Part shown: positions 23,037-31,367 of the stretch, piece by piece
Numbering within the stretch: position 1 is the stretch's first letter
How the letters are laid out: the number at the start of each line of letters is the position of its first letter
NCBI GenBank assembly: GCA_003220345.1
Contig: QHSC01000079.1
Location: 1-64,000, forward strand
From: Candidatus Rokuibacteriota bacterium
Lineage (GTDB): Bacteria; Methylomirabilota; Methylomirabilia; Rokubacteriales; CSP1-6
Direction: 5' to 3'
DNA length: 64,000 bases
Position numbers and translations under genes: made by a program
The notes under the pieces: generated by a model
The model's input: the letters and a program-made list of their open reading frames with translations, nothing else
Told to the model about the DNA's origin: nothing
Databases searched by the model: none

Positions 23037-25246
23037 GCCGATCTTCCGGCGAGCCGCGCGGCGAGCTGACGCCGATCGAGATCCATGTCCGCCCTCGCCG
23101 TCACAAAGCGCGAGGCGTCCCGGTAATAGCGCTCGACGGGAAACTCGTTCGTATAGCCGTAGCCGCCGTGAATGCGCATGGCCTCGAGCGTCACCGCATA
23201 GGCAGTGTCCGCAGTCTCCAGTCTAGCCATGATACTCCCGGCATCGTAGCCGGCATCCGCATGGAGACGCTCGGCGGCTCGGTAAGTCAGGAGACGGCCT
23301 GCGGTGATCCGCGTGGCCATGTCGGCGAGCTTGAGCTGTATGGCCTGGTGCTGGCAGATGGGCACGCCGAAGGCCGAGCGTTGCTGCGAGTAACGCAGGG
23401 CGGCCTCGAAGGCGGCCTGAGCCAGCCCCAGCGCGGTGGCCGCGTCGGCGGTCCGGGCGAGGGCGCGCGTCGAGGAATCGAGGCTCGACCCTCCGTGCGC
23501 GCGGACCCCGTCGAATCGCAGGTCCCGGAGGGGCAGGCCGCGCGAGCCCAGTGTCTCGTGCGCTTCGCCGAAGGACAGACCCCGGGCGCCTCCCTCGACG
23601 AGGAAGGCGGCCAGGCCGTCTCTTCCCCGCGGGGCCAGGACCACGATCGCGTCCGCGCGCTCGTCACAATCCGCGAGCGGGGCCGAGCCGCCGAGAACCC
23701 AGCCGGCGCCCTCTTGCCGGGCCGCGCTCGTGCCCGCGGCATCCACGAGACAGACGCGCCGCTCGCCGCGGGTCAAAGGAGAAAGCCACCGTTCTCTCAG
23801 CTCCCGCGGCTCCAGGCCGGCGATGGCGTGAGCGGCCACGGCATGGCGGGCCACGAGTCCGGCCACCGTCGTCCAGCCGCGGGCCAGCTCCTCGATGATC
23901 ATGGCGTAGGTCACGATGTCGAGGCCGAGGCCTCCGTACTCGCCGGGCACGAGCATGCCCAGGATGCCGAGCTCGCCGAGCTTCTCGACGACCGCGGCGG
24001 GATACCTCCCCGTCCGCTCGTATTCTTCCACCACGGGAATGACGTCCTTCTCCACCGCCTGGCGGACGAGGAGAACCATCTGCTTCTGCTCGGTGGCGAG
24101 GCCGTCTCGAGAGACGAGGGCCCCCGGTCGCTCGCCGTGGCGCTGGAGCAGGTTCTTGCAGATGATGGTCCGCTGGATCTCGTTGGTGCCCTCGCCGATG
24201 ATCATGAGCGGCGTGTCGCGATAGAGCCGCTCGACGATGCCACTGGTGGCCTGCGCGGCCGGCCCGAGAAGCCTCATGGTCTCGACGGCCACGTCCTGGG
24301 CGGTCTCGGAGGCATAGAGCTTGGCCATGCCGGCTTCGAGATCGCACCGCTCGCTCCTGTCCTTCATGCCCGCGGCCCAGTACGTGAGCAGGCGGGCCGC
24401 CTCGACTCGCGTGGCGATGTCGGCGAGGGCGGGCTGCGTTTCCCCCGCCGCGCCTTCGTGGCGCGCGGCTTCGTCCAGCGCGGCCTGGGCCACGCCCACC
24501 GCGCGCGCGGCGATGTTGATCCGCCCGGTCTCGAGCCCCGACATGACGTGCGGGAAGCCACGACCGGGCACGCCGCCGACGAGATTGGAGGCGGGGACGG
24601 GGAAGTCCTCGAAGAGAAGCTCGGCGGTGTCCACGCCCTTGTAGCCCAGCTTGGCGATCGACTTGACGACGTGAAGGCCGGGCTCGCCCTTCTCGACGAT
24701 GAAGCAGGACATGCCCTTGTGGCGTGGCCGGGCGGAGGGATCGGTCAGGGCCAGGAGAGCGAAGGCATTGCCCTCGCGGCCGTTGGTGACGAACATCTTG
24801 GAGCCGGAGATGCGATAGCGATCGCCGTCGCGCCGGGCCACCGTGCGGATGGCCTGGACATCGGAACCGGCATGCGGCTCGGTCAGGCAGAGGCCGCCGC
24901 GGGCCGCCCCGCTCGCGAAGCGCGGCAAGAGGCGCCGGCGCTGCTCATCGGTGCCGTGGTGGAGCACGATGAGCGCAGCCATGGTGTGGCTATTGAGGAC
25001 TCCCGCCAGCGACATGAAGCCACGGCAGATCTCCTCGATGACGCGGGCATAGGTCGTGACGTCGAGCCCGAGACCGCCGTACTCCAGGGGAACGAGAGCG
25101 CCGAAGAGCCCCTGCTCGCGCATGCGGGCGACGAGCTGGTGCGGATAGGCATCCGCATGCTCGAGGGCGGGCGCGCTCGGGATGACCTCCGTGGCCACGA
25201 ACTCGCGCACCGAGGCAAGCAGGGCCTCGCGAGTCCGCGTCGGCAT
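23033..25246 (-). CDS. Tandem double-domain acyl-CoA dehydrogenase
   Basis: 737-residue protein made of two acyl-CoA dehydrogenase modules, about twice the normal length. Module 1 (~1-375) has LVPLEYGGLGLDVTTYA, LCLTEPHAGSDVQAIRT, GSKMFVTNG and GEGTNEIQR, but the RQxFG helix is shortened to AARHEGAAGETQ. Module 2 (~385-737) has VPGEYGGLGLDIVTYA and an intact YSQQRSAFG..ICQHQAIQ and GGYGYTNEFPVERYYRD, but its central TEPxAGSD loop is replaced by DAAGTSAARQE. Each module thus lacks motifs the other keeps. FAD-dependent oxidation of an acyl-CoA is expected from module 1 at least. Overlaps MaoC by 4 bases. Confidence 0.9.
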   Translation of the reverse strand: MPTRTREALLASVREFVATEVIPSAPALEHADAYPHQLVARMREQGLFGALVPLEYGGLGLDVTTYARVIEEICRGFMSLAGVLNSHTMAALIVLHHGTDEQRRRLLPRFASGAARGGLCLTEPHAGSDVQAIRTVARRDGDRYRISGSKMFVTNGREGNAFALLALTDPSARPRHKGMSCFIVEKGEPGLHVVKSIAKLGYKGVDTAELLFEDFPVPASNLVGGVPGRGFPHVMSGLETGRINIAARAVGVAQAALDEAARHEGAAGETQPALADIATRVEAARLLTYWAAGMKDRSERCDLEAGMAKLYASETAQDVAVETMRLLGPAAQATSGIVERLYRDTPLMIIGEGTNEIQRTIICKNLLQRHGERPGALVSRDGLATEQKQMVLLVRQAVEKDVIPVVEEYERTGRYPAAVVEKLGELGILGMLVPGEYGGLGLDIVTYAMIIEELARGWTTVAGLVARHAVAAHAIAGLEPRELRERWLSPLTRGERRVCLVDAAGTSAARQEGAGWVLGGSAPLADCDERADAIVVLAPRGRDGLAAFLVEGGARGLSFGEAHETLGSRGLPLRDLRFDGVRAHGGSSLDSSTRALARTADAATALGLAQAAFEAALRYSQQRSAFGVPICQHQAIQLKLADMATRITAGRLLTYRAAERLHADAGYDAGSIMARLETADTAYAVTLEAMRIHGGYGYTNEFPVERYYRDASRFVTARADMDLDRRQLAARLAGRSA

Positions 25247-25251
25247 GGTGC

Positions 25252-26481
25252 TCAGTCGGCGCCGGCCAGCCGGGAGGCGGCGAGGAGGAGCGTGTTGGCG
25301 CCCTCCTCGATGTCGTTCATCGGCGTGAACTCCTCCTCGCAGTGGCTGCGCCCCCCCCTGGAGGGGACGAAGATCATGCCGGTGGGACAGATGGCCGCCA
25401 TGTACTGGGCGTCGTGCCCCGCCCCCGAGAGCAGACGGCGATGGCGGGCCCCCGTGTCCTTGGCCGCCCGCTCGATGGTGTCGACGACCTCGAGGTCGAA
25501 GTGCGTGCGGGGCACGCGCCAGTAGTGGTCGAGCTCGTACCGCACGCCCTCGGCGCGAGCGGTGTCCTTGACGAGTCGATCGAGAAGCCCTACCGCCCGC
25601 GTGACGTGGTGCTCGTCGGGCGCGCGCAGGTCGACGGACATGGTCACCTTGCCGGGGATGGCGTTCGGGATATTGGGGGCTACGTCGAGCCGGCCCACCG
25701 TGGCGACCATGTCGCCGCCGATCTTCCGGGGGATCTCGCGCACGCCGCGCACGATGTCCGCCGCGGCCACGAGAGCGTCCTTGCGCATGCGCATCGGGGT
25801 CGGGCCCGCGTGGTCCTGCACGCCGGTGAGCACGAGCTTGGACCAGGAGATGGCCACGATGCCCTCGACCACACCGACCGAGAGGTGCTGCTCCTCCAGG
25901 ATGGGCCCCTGCTCGATGTGGAGCTCGAGGTACGCGCGGATGGGGCGGGGGATGCAGAGCTCGGGCCCGAGATAGCCGATGCGCTCGAGCTCGTCACCCA
26001 GCCGGAGCCCATCCCGGTCACGCGCGTTGTAGGCGTCTTCGAGGGCGATCTGGCCGGCCATGACGCCGGAGCCGATCATGGCGGGCTGGAAGCGCGCCCC
26101 TTCCTCGTTGGTGAAGATGGCCATGGCCACCGGGTGGCGCGTGGCTGTCTTGTTGTCGTTGAGGGTGCGGATGGCCTCGAGGGCGCAGAGGACGCCGAGC
26201 TGGCCGTCGTATTTGCCCCCCGTCGGCACAGAGTCGGCGTGCGAGCCCATCATGACGGGCGGCAAGCCCTCGCGGCCCGGCCGCTCGCCGAAGATGTTCC
26301 CCATGCGGTCGATGGCGACCGTGAGCCCCGCGGCGCGCATCCACTCGACGAGGAGATCGCGGCCGCGGCGGTCTTCATCGGTGAGGGCGAGCCGGGAGAG
26401 CCCGCCCGCAGGCGTCTCCCCGATGCGCCCCAGCGCCGCCATGCTCTCTTCGAGCCGCTTGCGGTTGATCTGCATCTGCAT
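25252..26481 (-). CDS. Zn-dependent hydantoinase/carbamoylase family amidase (M20 type)
   Basis: 409-residue M20-family amidohydrolase of the N-carbamoyl-L-amino-acid hydrolase / allantoate amidohydrolase / beta-ureidopropionase branch. Metal ligands appear in MGSHADSVPTGGKYDGQLGVL (His, Asp), FTNEEGARF (Glu) and ELHIEQGPILE, with a C-terminal SGAGHDAQYMA and FVPSRGGRSHCEEEF. A dimerisation lid domain lies between. It heads the operon; GAGGAGG is seen before the ATG at 26481. Only 5 bases separate it from the acyl-CoA dehydrogenase, which suggests that an N-carbamoyl or amide-containing compound enters the downstream CoA pathway (inference). Confidence 0.92.
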   Translation of the reverse strand: MQMQINRKRLEESMAALGRIGETPAGGLSRLALTDEDRRGRDLLVEWMRAAGLTVAIDRMGNIFGERPGREGLPPVMMGSHADSVPTGGKYDGQLGVLCALEAIRTLNDNKTATRHPVAMAIFTNEEGARFQPAMIGSGVMAGQIALEDAYNARDRDGLRLGDELERIGYLGPELCIPRPIRAYLELHIEQGPILEEQHLSVGVVEGIVAISWSKLVLTGVQDHAGPTPMRMRKDALVAAADIVRGVREIPRKIGGDMVATVGRLDVAPNIPNAIPGKVTMSVDLRAPDEHHVTRAVGLLDRLVKDTARAEGVRYELDHYWRVPRTHFDLEVVDTIERAAKDTGARHRRLLSGAGHDAQYMAAICPTGMIFVPSRGGRSHCEEEFTPMNDIEEGANTLLLAASRLAGAD

Positions 26482-26595
26482 TGAGACCTCCTCGCCGGCT
26501 GCCGAAAGCCTGCGATTCTCGACGGCCATTTTCCAGCACGCAGGCCCGATGGGCAAGAGCCATATCCGCAGCACGGTGATAGACTGATCGCAGCG

Positions 26596-27141
26596 ATGAC
26601 CGACACGCACCATCACCATCACGGCCTGTCTCCCTCGAGCATACGCTTTTGCCCGCTCTGCGGCGGCGCGCTCGCGCGGCAGCCCGTTCCGCCCGAGGGC
26701 AAGCACGAGATGGTCTGCGGCGGCTGCGCGTTCATCTTCTATCTCAACCACAAGGTGGTGGCCGGGACCATTCCAGAGCTGGAGGGCCGGGTACTCCTGA
26801 CGCGGCGGAGCATCGAGCCCGCTCGGGGCAAGTGGACGTATCCGGGGGGCTTCGTCGACTGGGGCGAAGCCGTGGAAGTCGCCGCCGTGCGCGAGACACG
26901 GGAGGAGACGGGTCTCGAAGTGGACCTGGACGGCCTTCTCGGCGTCTATTCCTATCCGGGCACGCCCATCGTCATCGTCGTCTATCGGGCGCGCGTCATC
27001 GGCGGCGAAGTGCGCACCTGCTGGGAGAACGACTGCGTCGAGTGGGTGGCGCCCAGCGACATTCCGTGGGAGCAGCTGGCTTTCCCTTCCACCACCGAAG
27101 CTCTCCGCGCCTATCTGAACGGCAAGGACCCGCGGCCCTAG
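26596..27141 (+). CDS. Nudix hydrolase with zinc ribbon
   Basis: 181 residues. A His-rich start (HHHHHG at 5-10) is followed by a zinc ribbon (C19, C22, C41, C44) and a Nudix domain with the full box from G85: GFVDWGEAVEVAAVRETREE then TGL, which fits GX5EX7REUXEEXGU. The layout resembles NudC-like NADH pyrophosphatases and short ADP-ribose hydrolases, which hydrolyse nucleoside diphosphate-X bonds. The start codon is ATG without a good ribosome site; TAGACT ends 10 bases upstream, so translation may be leaderless. The natural His stretch could bind metal. Followed after 8 bases by a secreted protein gene. Confidence 0.9.
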   Translation: MTDTHHHHHGLSPSSIRFCPLCGGALARQPVPPEGKHEMVCGGCAFIFYLNHKVVAGTIPELEGRVLLTRRSIEPARGKWTYPGGFVDWGEAVEVAAVRETREETGLEVDLDGLLGVYSYPGTPIVIVVYRARVIGGEVRTCWENDCVEWVAPSDIPWEQLAFPSTTEALRAYLNGKDPRP

Positions 27142-27149
27142 CGTTGCGC

Positions 27150-27563
27150 ATGTCGGTGCGACATCAGCTGTTCGGGGTTTCCCTCGCCGGCCTCTTGCTC
27201 GTCACCGGGGTGAATGCGGCGATCGCCTGTGATTGCATGCGGCTCGATTTGCCGAGCCGGGTTCGGCTGAGCGATGTCGTGCTCGTCGGCGAGACGCTGA
27301 CATTCATCCGGTTCTCCGAGGCGAGATTTCGAGTCATCGAGTCCTTCAAGGGCGAGCCGAACGCGGAGATCCGCGTGACGATATCGGGAAGTGATTGTGA
27401 CTACTTCGTGCCCCCGGCGGAGCCACGGATCGGCCAGCGGTTCGTGATTTTCGGAACCCGCACGGGAGCGCGCGACACGATCACGGCCAGCCGCTGTCTC
27501 GGTTCTGGCCTGGTCTCCGACAGAGCGGCCGAGCTGCGACAGTTGAGAGACATCGCCCGCTGA
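27150..27563 (+). CDS. Secreted cysteine-rich protein with NTR/TIMP-like pattern
   Basis: 137 residues with a signal peptide (LFGVSLAGLLLVTGVNAAIA) and a mature N-terminus starting CDC. The order C-x-C...DVVLVGE...FRVIESFKGEPNAEIRVTISGSDCDYF...GQRFVIFG...ASRC matches the bacterial NTR/TIMP-like module: an OB-fold with disulfides, the first Cys close to the mature N-terminus. The bacterial members have no established role. Start ATG at 27150, 8 bases after the Nudix stop, so possibly co-transcribed. Confidence 0.75.
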   Translation: MSVRHQLFGVSLAGLLLVTGVNAAIACDCMRLDLPSRVRLSDVVLVGETLTFIRFSEARFRVIESFKGEPNAEIRVTISGSDCDYFVPPAEPRIGQRFVIFGTRTGARDTITASRCLGSGLVSDRAAELRQLRDIAR

Positions 27564-27673
27564 CGACGCGCTCCACGCTGTCTGGAATGCTTCAGGGTTC
27601 AGGGTTCTCCGTGAGATGAAAGAGATGCCGACAGCCCCTGCCGCCGAGAAGAGTTGAGCCGTGTGACGCGAGT

Positions 27674-28216
27674 TCAGGACCAGATCGCGGCGGGATCGAG
27701 CGCCAGGCGACCGAGCGGCGGCAGGGCGGCCGGCTCGGTCGTCACGCGACCAGCGAGCGCGTAGGCCGCACCGGCAAGAGCGTACGCCTCCACCGATCGG
27801 CTGTCCGGATCGGCGATCCAGTAGTACGGCACGCCGTGCTCCGCGTACAACCGGACCTTTCGTTCGCGATCGAGGCTGGCTGTTGACGGAGAGAGTACCT
27901 CGACCACCAAGGTCGGCGCGCCTTCGATCCCACGGTCGCTGATGATCGGCAGCCGGTCGGTGGCCACGTAGAGGATATCCGGTTGCACCACGGTCACGCT
28001 GCTCAGGATACAGTCTGTCGGCGCCACGAAGACCTTGCCGAGGCCGTGCGACCTCACGTGCTCATATAACTTCGAACCGAGCGAGATGACGGCTTCCTGA
28101 TGGCGGGTGCCCGGCGCCGGCGTCACCGACAGCTCGCCCCGATGCAGCTCGTAGTGCCGCCCGTCGTCGGGAAGGGCCGCATAGTCGCCGTACGTCAGGA
28201 CTGCTCGCGTCGGCAT
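27674..28216 (-). CDS. Uma2-family (PD-(D/E)XK-like) putative endonuclease
   Basis: 180-residue Uma2/DUF820 protein with restriction-endonuclease-like fold. Conserved: YGDYAALPDDGRHYELHRGELSVTPAPGTRHQEAVISLG, VQPDILYVATDR (Asp), APTLVVEVLSPSTASLDRERKVRLYAEHGVPYYWIADPDSRSVEAY (Glu-Val-Leu-Ser-Pro motif). The family is very common in multicellular and soil bacteria and cyanobacteria, and its biological role is unknown. I prefer the ATG at 28216, with GGAG 8 bases upstream, over ATG 28231. An 8-bp inverted repeat lies about 40 bases upstream. It is monocistronic. Confidence 0.88.
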   Translation of the reverse strand: MPTRAVLTYGDYAALPDDGRHYELHRGELSVTPAPGTRHQEAVISLGSKLYEHVRSHGLGKVFVAPTDCILSSVTVVQPDILYVATDRLPIISDRGIEGAPTLVVEVLSPSTASLDRERKVRLYAEHGVPYYWIADPDSRSVEAYALAGAAYALAGRVTTEPAALPPLGRLALDPAAIWS

Positions 28217-28255
28217 TGCTCGGTGCTCCATGTTTCCCGCGTCACGTTCGAGATG

Positions 28256-28282
28256 TTGACGGCGATGGCCGGGTGCCGTCAA
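28256..28282. promoter_or_regulatory. Inverted repeat upstream of Uma2, candidate operator
   Basis: Perfect 8-bp arms TTGACGGC (28256-28263) and GCCGTCAA (28275-28282) separated by 11 bases, about 40 bases upstream of the Uma2 start. Dyad size and position suit a repressor site, but no regulator gene is nearby. Confidence 0.35.
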
Positions 28283-28346
28283 TGTTCACCCGTAGATACG
28301 CTAGACTACACCGAAGAGCCTACACGGAACCAGAAGCCGCCAATTT

Positions 28347-28790
28347 CTACCCGCGCGACGCGAGGGCGGCGGTGGCTTTGCCGGTGACGACCTTCTCGCC
28401 CTTCTGATTCTCGGCCCAGAGCTCCAGATCGACGAGATGGGGGCCGTCGCCTTCCTTCGGGGGACGCTTGGCGACCACGCGGCCGCGGCAGGTGATGACG
28501 TCGCCCAGGCGGACCAGCGCCGCGAAGCGCACGCCGATCTTTCGTACCGTGCCCACGCCGAGCCAGTCGGTCACTGACTGGGCCACGAAGCCCATGGACA
28601 GCATGCCGTGGGCGAAGACGTCACCCATGCCGGCCGCCTTGGCGAAGGCCGCGTCCTGGTGGATGGGGTTGAAGTCGCCCGAGGCGCCGGCATAGCGGGT
28701 GAGCTGGATCTGCTGCACGGGCGGCTTGACCAGCGCCGGCATCTCCGTGCCGATCTGGACATCCTCGGCGTAGACCTTCGCGTACTTCAT
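28347..28790 (-). CDS. MaoC-family dehydratase
   Basis: 147-residue hot-dog hydratase. The canonical motif GASGDFNPIHQDAAFA supplies the catalytic Asp39 and His44, then GMGDVFAHGMLSMGFVAQSVTDWLG and VRFAALVRLGDVITCRG. Such proteins hydrate enoyl-CoA with (R) stereochemistry, sometimes as one half of a two-subunit enzyme. The neighbouring upstream gene encodes a related protein lacking this motif, a pairing typical of heteromeric HadAB/HadBC-like dehydratases. Separated from it by 63 bases that hold a dispersed repeat. Confidence 0.9.
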   Translation of the reverse strand: MKYAKVYAEDVQIGTEMPALVKPPVQQIQLTRYAGASGDFNPIHQDAAFAKAAGMGDVFAHGMLSMGFVAQSVTDWLGVGTVRKIGVRFAALVRLGDVITCRGRVVAKRPPKEGDGPHLVDLELWAENQKGEKVVTGKATAALASRG

Positions 28791-28794
28791 TTAT

Positions 28795-28853
28795 TCAGCC
28801 CTCGCCTCACCGTGTTCCTCCCCTTCGGGTCGCGGGCCACGTCTCAGCTCGAA
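28795..28853. repeat. Dispersed intergenic repeat copy C
   Basis: Between the two MaoC genes: TTCAGCCCTCGCCTCACCG, a GC-rich middle, then CTCAGCTCGAACTACAACC. The two blocks match those of copies A, B and D in the same order (AGCCCTCGCCTC, then CTCAGCTCGAACT). No terminal CCCTCTCC hairpin here. The second block runs up to and just into the end of the downstream-coordinate gene. Confidence 0.6.
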
Positions 28854-29312
28854 CTACAACCGCACCACCGTGATGGCGCGCGTCACGCACACGATGTCGT
28901 TGTCGCCGTCGGTGATGGTGGTCTCGCGCACCACGAAGGCCATGGGCCCGGACTTGCCCGTCTTCTCGTAGATGTCGGTGATGCGGCCCCGGCAGAGATA
29001 GGTGCGCCCGGGCAGGATGGGCTTGAAGTGCTCGAACTCCTGCTCGCCGTGCAGAATGCGCCCGATGTCGACGCCCAGATCATGGAGCAGCGTCTCCGTG
29101 CCCGCCCGGTCGCTGCGGAAGGTCACGGGAAAGGTGGGCGGCGCGATGATGTCGCCCCACGGTGACGCGCGGCCGACCTCGTCGTCGAGGTAGAAGGGCG
29201 ACTCGTCGCCGATGGCGCGGGCGAATTCCTTGATCTTGCCGCGCTCGACGGTGACGGCATAGGGTGGATACTCCTTGCCCTTGACGCCGTGATCGATCTG
29301 GATCGGCATCAT
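28854..29312 (-). CDS. FAS1/MaoC-type dehydratase, N-terminal-domain like
   Basis: 152-residue hot-dog protein of the N-terminal MaoC half-domain type: VERGKIKEFARAIGDESPFYLDDEVGRASPWGDIIAPPTFPVTF, LHGEQEFEHFKPILPGRTYLCRGRITDIYEKTGKSGPMAFVVRETTITD. It lacks the GDxNPxH catalytic motif, so it likely serves as the structural, substrate-binding subunit for the neighbouring MaoC protein. Two ATGs (29312, 29309) are adjacent. Its start overlaps the stop of the thioesterase gene, so the three hot-dog proteins form one operon. Confidence 0.88.
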   Translation of the reverse strand: MMPIQIDHGVKGKEYPPYAVTVERGKIKEFARAIGDESPFYLDDEVGRASPWGDIIAPPTFPVTFRSDRAGTETLLHDLGVDIGRILHGEQEFEHFKPILPGRTYLCRGRITDIYEKTGKSGPMAFVVRETTITDGDNDIVCVTRAITVVRL

Positions 29313-29704
29313 CCGCCTCGCTTGCTCATGGCTCGCGACAGGAACTTCTCCAGGTTCGGGACGACGAATCGCTCGTGCCGGCCTTCCGCGATCTTCTCCG
29401 TCTCGTCCCACACCGTGACCTCGAAGAGGCAGCGCTTGCCGTCGGTCTCGAGAAGGGTCGCCTTGGCCCGCACCTTCATGCCCACGGGCGTGGCGGCCAG
29501 GTGCTTCATCTCCACCACGGTGCCGACGGAGGCGAATCCCTCGGGCAGCTCGGGCTTCATCACGGCGTTGCAGGTCAGCTCCATGAGATTGATCACGAAG
29601 GGTGTGGCAAAGACCTGCACGCCCTTGTTGCCGAGAGCATCCGCGGTCAGCTCGGGGGTGACGACCTGCTCGAACTCGGCGGTGAGGCCGGGCGTGAGGG
29701 GCAT
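29309..29704 (-). CDS. Hot-dog thioesterase (fluoroacetyl-CoA thioesterase-like)
   Basis: 131-residue single hot-dog domain: PGLTAEFEQVVTPELTADALGNKGVQVFATPFVINLMELTCNAVMKPELPEGFASVGTVVEMKHLAATPVGMKVRAKATLLETDGKRCLFEVTVWDE. ATPFVINLMEL, SVGTVVEMKHLAATPVG and the C-terminal EGRHERFVV match FlK-like acyl-CoA thioesterases, where Thr, Glu and His form the active site. Hydrolyses an acyl-CoA, substrate unknown. It starts the three-gene operon with two MaoC-type genes. Confidence 0.85.
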   Translation of the reverse strand: MPLTPGLTAEFEQVVTPELTADALGNKGVQVFATPFVINLMELTCNAVMKPELPEGFASVGTVVEMKHLAATPVGMKVRAKATLLETDGKRCLFEVTVWDETEKIAEGRHERFVVPNLEKFLSRAMSKRGG

Positions 29705-29738
29705 GGCGGCTCCCTTCTACCCGACTCGCGCGCCCGCG

Positions 29739-30472
29739 TCAATCGCTCGGCCAGAGGAGGAGACGGAGGCCGAAGAAGACGAGCAGGCCTTCGAGGATGC
29801 GGAGAAAGGTCTTCTCGCTCATGCGGTCGACGAGGCGCCGGCCGAGCCAGGCCCCGCCGATCATCACCACGCCGATGTAGAGGCCGATCGTGATGAGCGG
29901 GCCCGTCAGGAGCTCGTTGCGTCTGAAGATGATGGCACGAGTGATATAGGTGCCCACCGTGCAGAGGGCGTCCGTCGACAGGTAGCGTCCCTTGCGGAGC
30001 CCGTGGCTCAGGAAGAACGGCGTCATGATGGGGCCGACGGAGCCCACGAGGGCCGACAGGAAGCCGAAGAAAGCCCCGACGAGCGGGAAGTGACGGAGCC
30101 GCACGGCGACGCCGGCGCCCGCCAGCCCCGCCGCAAAGGCACCGCCAGGATCATGAAGGCGCCCATCATGCGAGAGAGCCAGCGTCCCTCGATGTGCGTG
30201 TAGAGGGTCGCGCCCACGATGGTCATGGGCACCGCCCCCAGCAGGAAGGCCGAGACCACGCGCCACTCGATCTCGTCCCGGCTGAACCAGACGCGCGCGC
30301 TGTTGCCCAGCAGCATGCATACGGTGAGCACGGGAACGGTCGACTTCACGCCGACGACCCAGGCGATGGCGGGGATGATGATGACGCCGGTGCCGAAGCC
30401 CGCCACCCCGCCGATCGTCGAGCCCACGATGGCGGCGAGGGCCAGGGTCACCCATCCGGTCGGATCGAGCAT
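29739..30472 (-). pseudogene. TauE/SafE-type sulfite exporter permease, frameshifted
   Basis: Two reading frames together make one TauE/SafE transporter of about 244 residues. The first (from ATG 30472) runs GWVTLALAAIVGSTIGGVAGFGTGVIIIPAIAW... to MMGAFMILAVPL. The second continues LAGAGVAVRLRHFPLVGAFFGFLSALVGSVGPIMTPFFLSHG... to the stop at 29739. The break lies at about 30122-30134 in a CCCCGCCGC run; adding one base there would restore a single frame. Either a true recent frameshift or a base-calling error. The family exports or imports sulfite or organosulfonate compounds with about 8 membrane helices. Confidence 0.8.
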
Positions 30473-30502
30473 CGAGCTCTCGTCTGGGGCGAGCCCGAGA
30501 GA

Positions 30503-31255
30503 TCAGAACTCCATGAACTCGCACCCGAAGGTCGGGTTGACACCCGCGATCGCGTAGCGAACCTTGCCTTCCTCGTCGGCCTGGCCGCAGGCGCCGGTCT
30601 TCGTGGTCAAGATCTTCTGGGCCTCGAAGATCCAGGAGGGGCCCTTGGTCTTGGCGTTCGGATCCATCGGCCGCTCTTCCAGCGTCGATACGTTGATGAC
30701 CCCGCAGGTTCCCGCCGGCCCGCGGTTGCTCACCCAGACGCGGGATGCGTTCTGGATGAACGTCTCGCGCCACGAGCTGGTCCGGATCTTACAGGTCCGC
30801 GTCTCCTTGCTCAGCATGAACCAGCTGAACTCGCGGAGGGTCTGAGGCGACGGCTTGGCGCAGAAGGCCCGCATCCGCTGCATGGCCTGGCTCACGAAGG
30901 CCTTCTGGTTCTCGCCCACTCGGGGAGAGGCGGCCAGGTCTCGGTACTGGGCGGCGAAGTCCTTCTCGTTGCCGCACACCGCCTTCGTGGTCGCCTCGAA
31001 CGGCTGCTGCTTGAGATTGTTCTCGAGCTCGGCGCGGGCGGCTTCCGGAGTCTTCACCCGTGACACCTTGACGTGAACGAATCCGCACGTCATCTGGCTG
31101 CCGTCGGCGCTCTTTTCGCACTCGACGGTGACGGCGGCGGCGTCTTTCGGGTCGATGGCCCTGAGCGTTCCCAGGGAGACCACCTGAGCGGAGGCCGGAA
31201 TAGCGACGGTGAGAACAAGACCCGCGAGTGACACGAGCACCCAGAGTTGACGCAT
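30503..31255 (-). CDS. Secreted hypothetical protein
   Basis: 250 residues with a clear signal peptide (MRQLWVLVSLAGLVLTVAIPASAQ). The mature protein contains at least seven Cys (including CEKS, MTCGF, AVCGN, AFCAKPS, RTCKIR, GTCGV, GACGQ, FGCEF), likely paired as disulfides outside the cytoplasm. Helical middle region ETTKAVCGNEKDFAAQYRDLAASPRVGENQKAFVSQAMQRM. No family recognised and no catalytic motif obvious. AAAGGGGAT lies before the ATG. Diverges from the MFS transporter across a repeat-bearing gap. Confidence 0.75.
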   Translation of the reverse strand: MRQLWVLVSLAGLVLTVAIPASAQVVSLGTLRAIDPKDAAAVTVECEKSADGSQMTCGFVHVKVSRVKTPEAARAELENNLKQQPFEATTKAVCGNEKDFAAQYRDLAASPRVGENQKAFVSQAMQRMRAFCAKPSPQTLREFSWFMLSKETRTCKIRTSSWRETFIQNASRVWVSNRGPAGTCGVINVSTLEERPMDPNAKTKGPSWIFEAQKILTTKTGACGQADEEGKVRYAIAGVNPTFGCEFMEF

Positions 31256-31367
31256 GAGCCGATCCCCTTTCGGATAGTCGACGTGCCAGCGATGAGACGA
31301 TGTGTGGAACGTAAACCGTCCCATCGTAGCATCTCCGAGCGCCGGATCAGCCGAACTCTCCGCGCAT

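Noticed and set aside
23168-25525. 785-codon plus-strand open frame
   Set aside because: Antisense to the double acyl-CoA dehydrogenase, with composition typical of GC-rich antisense frames.
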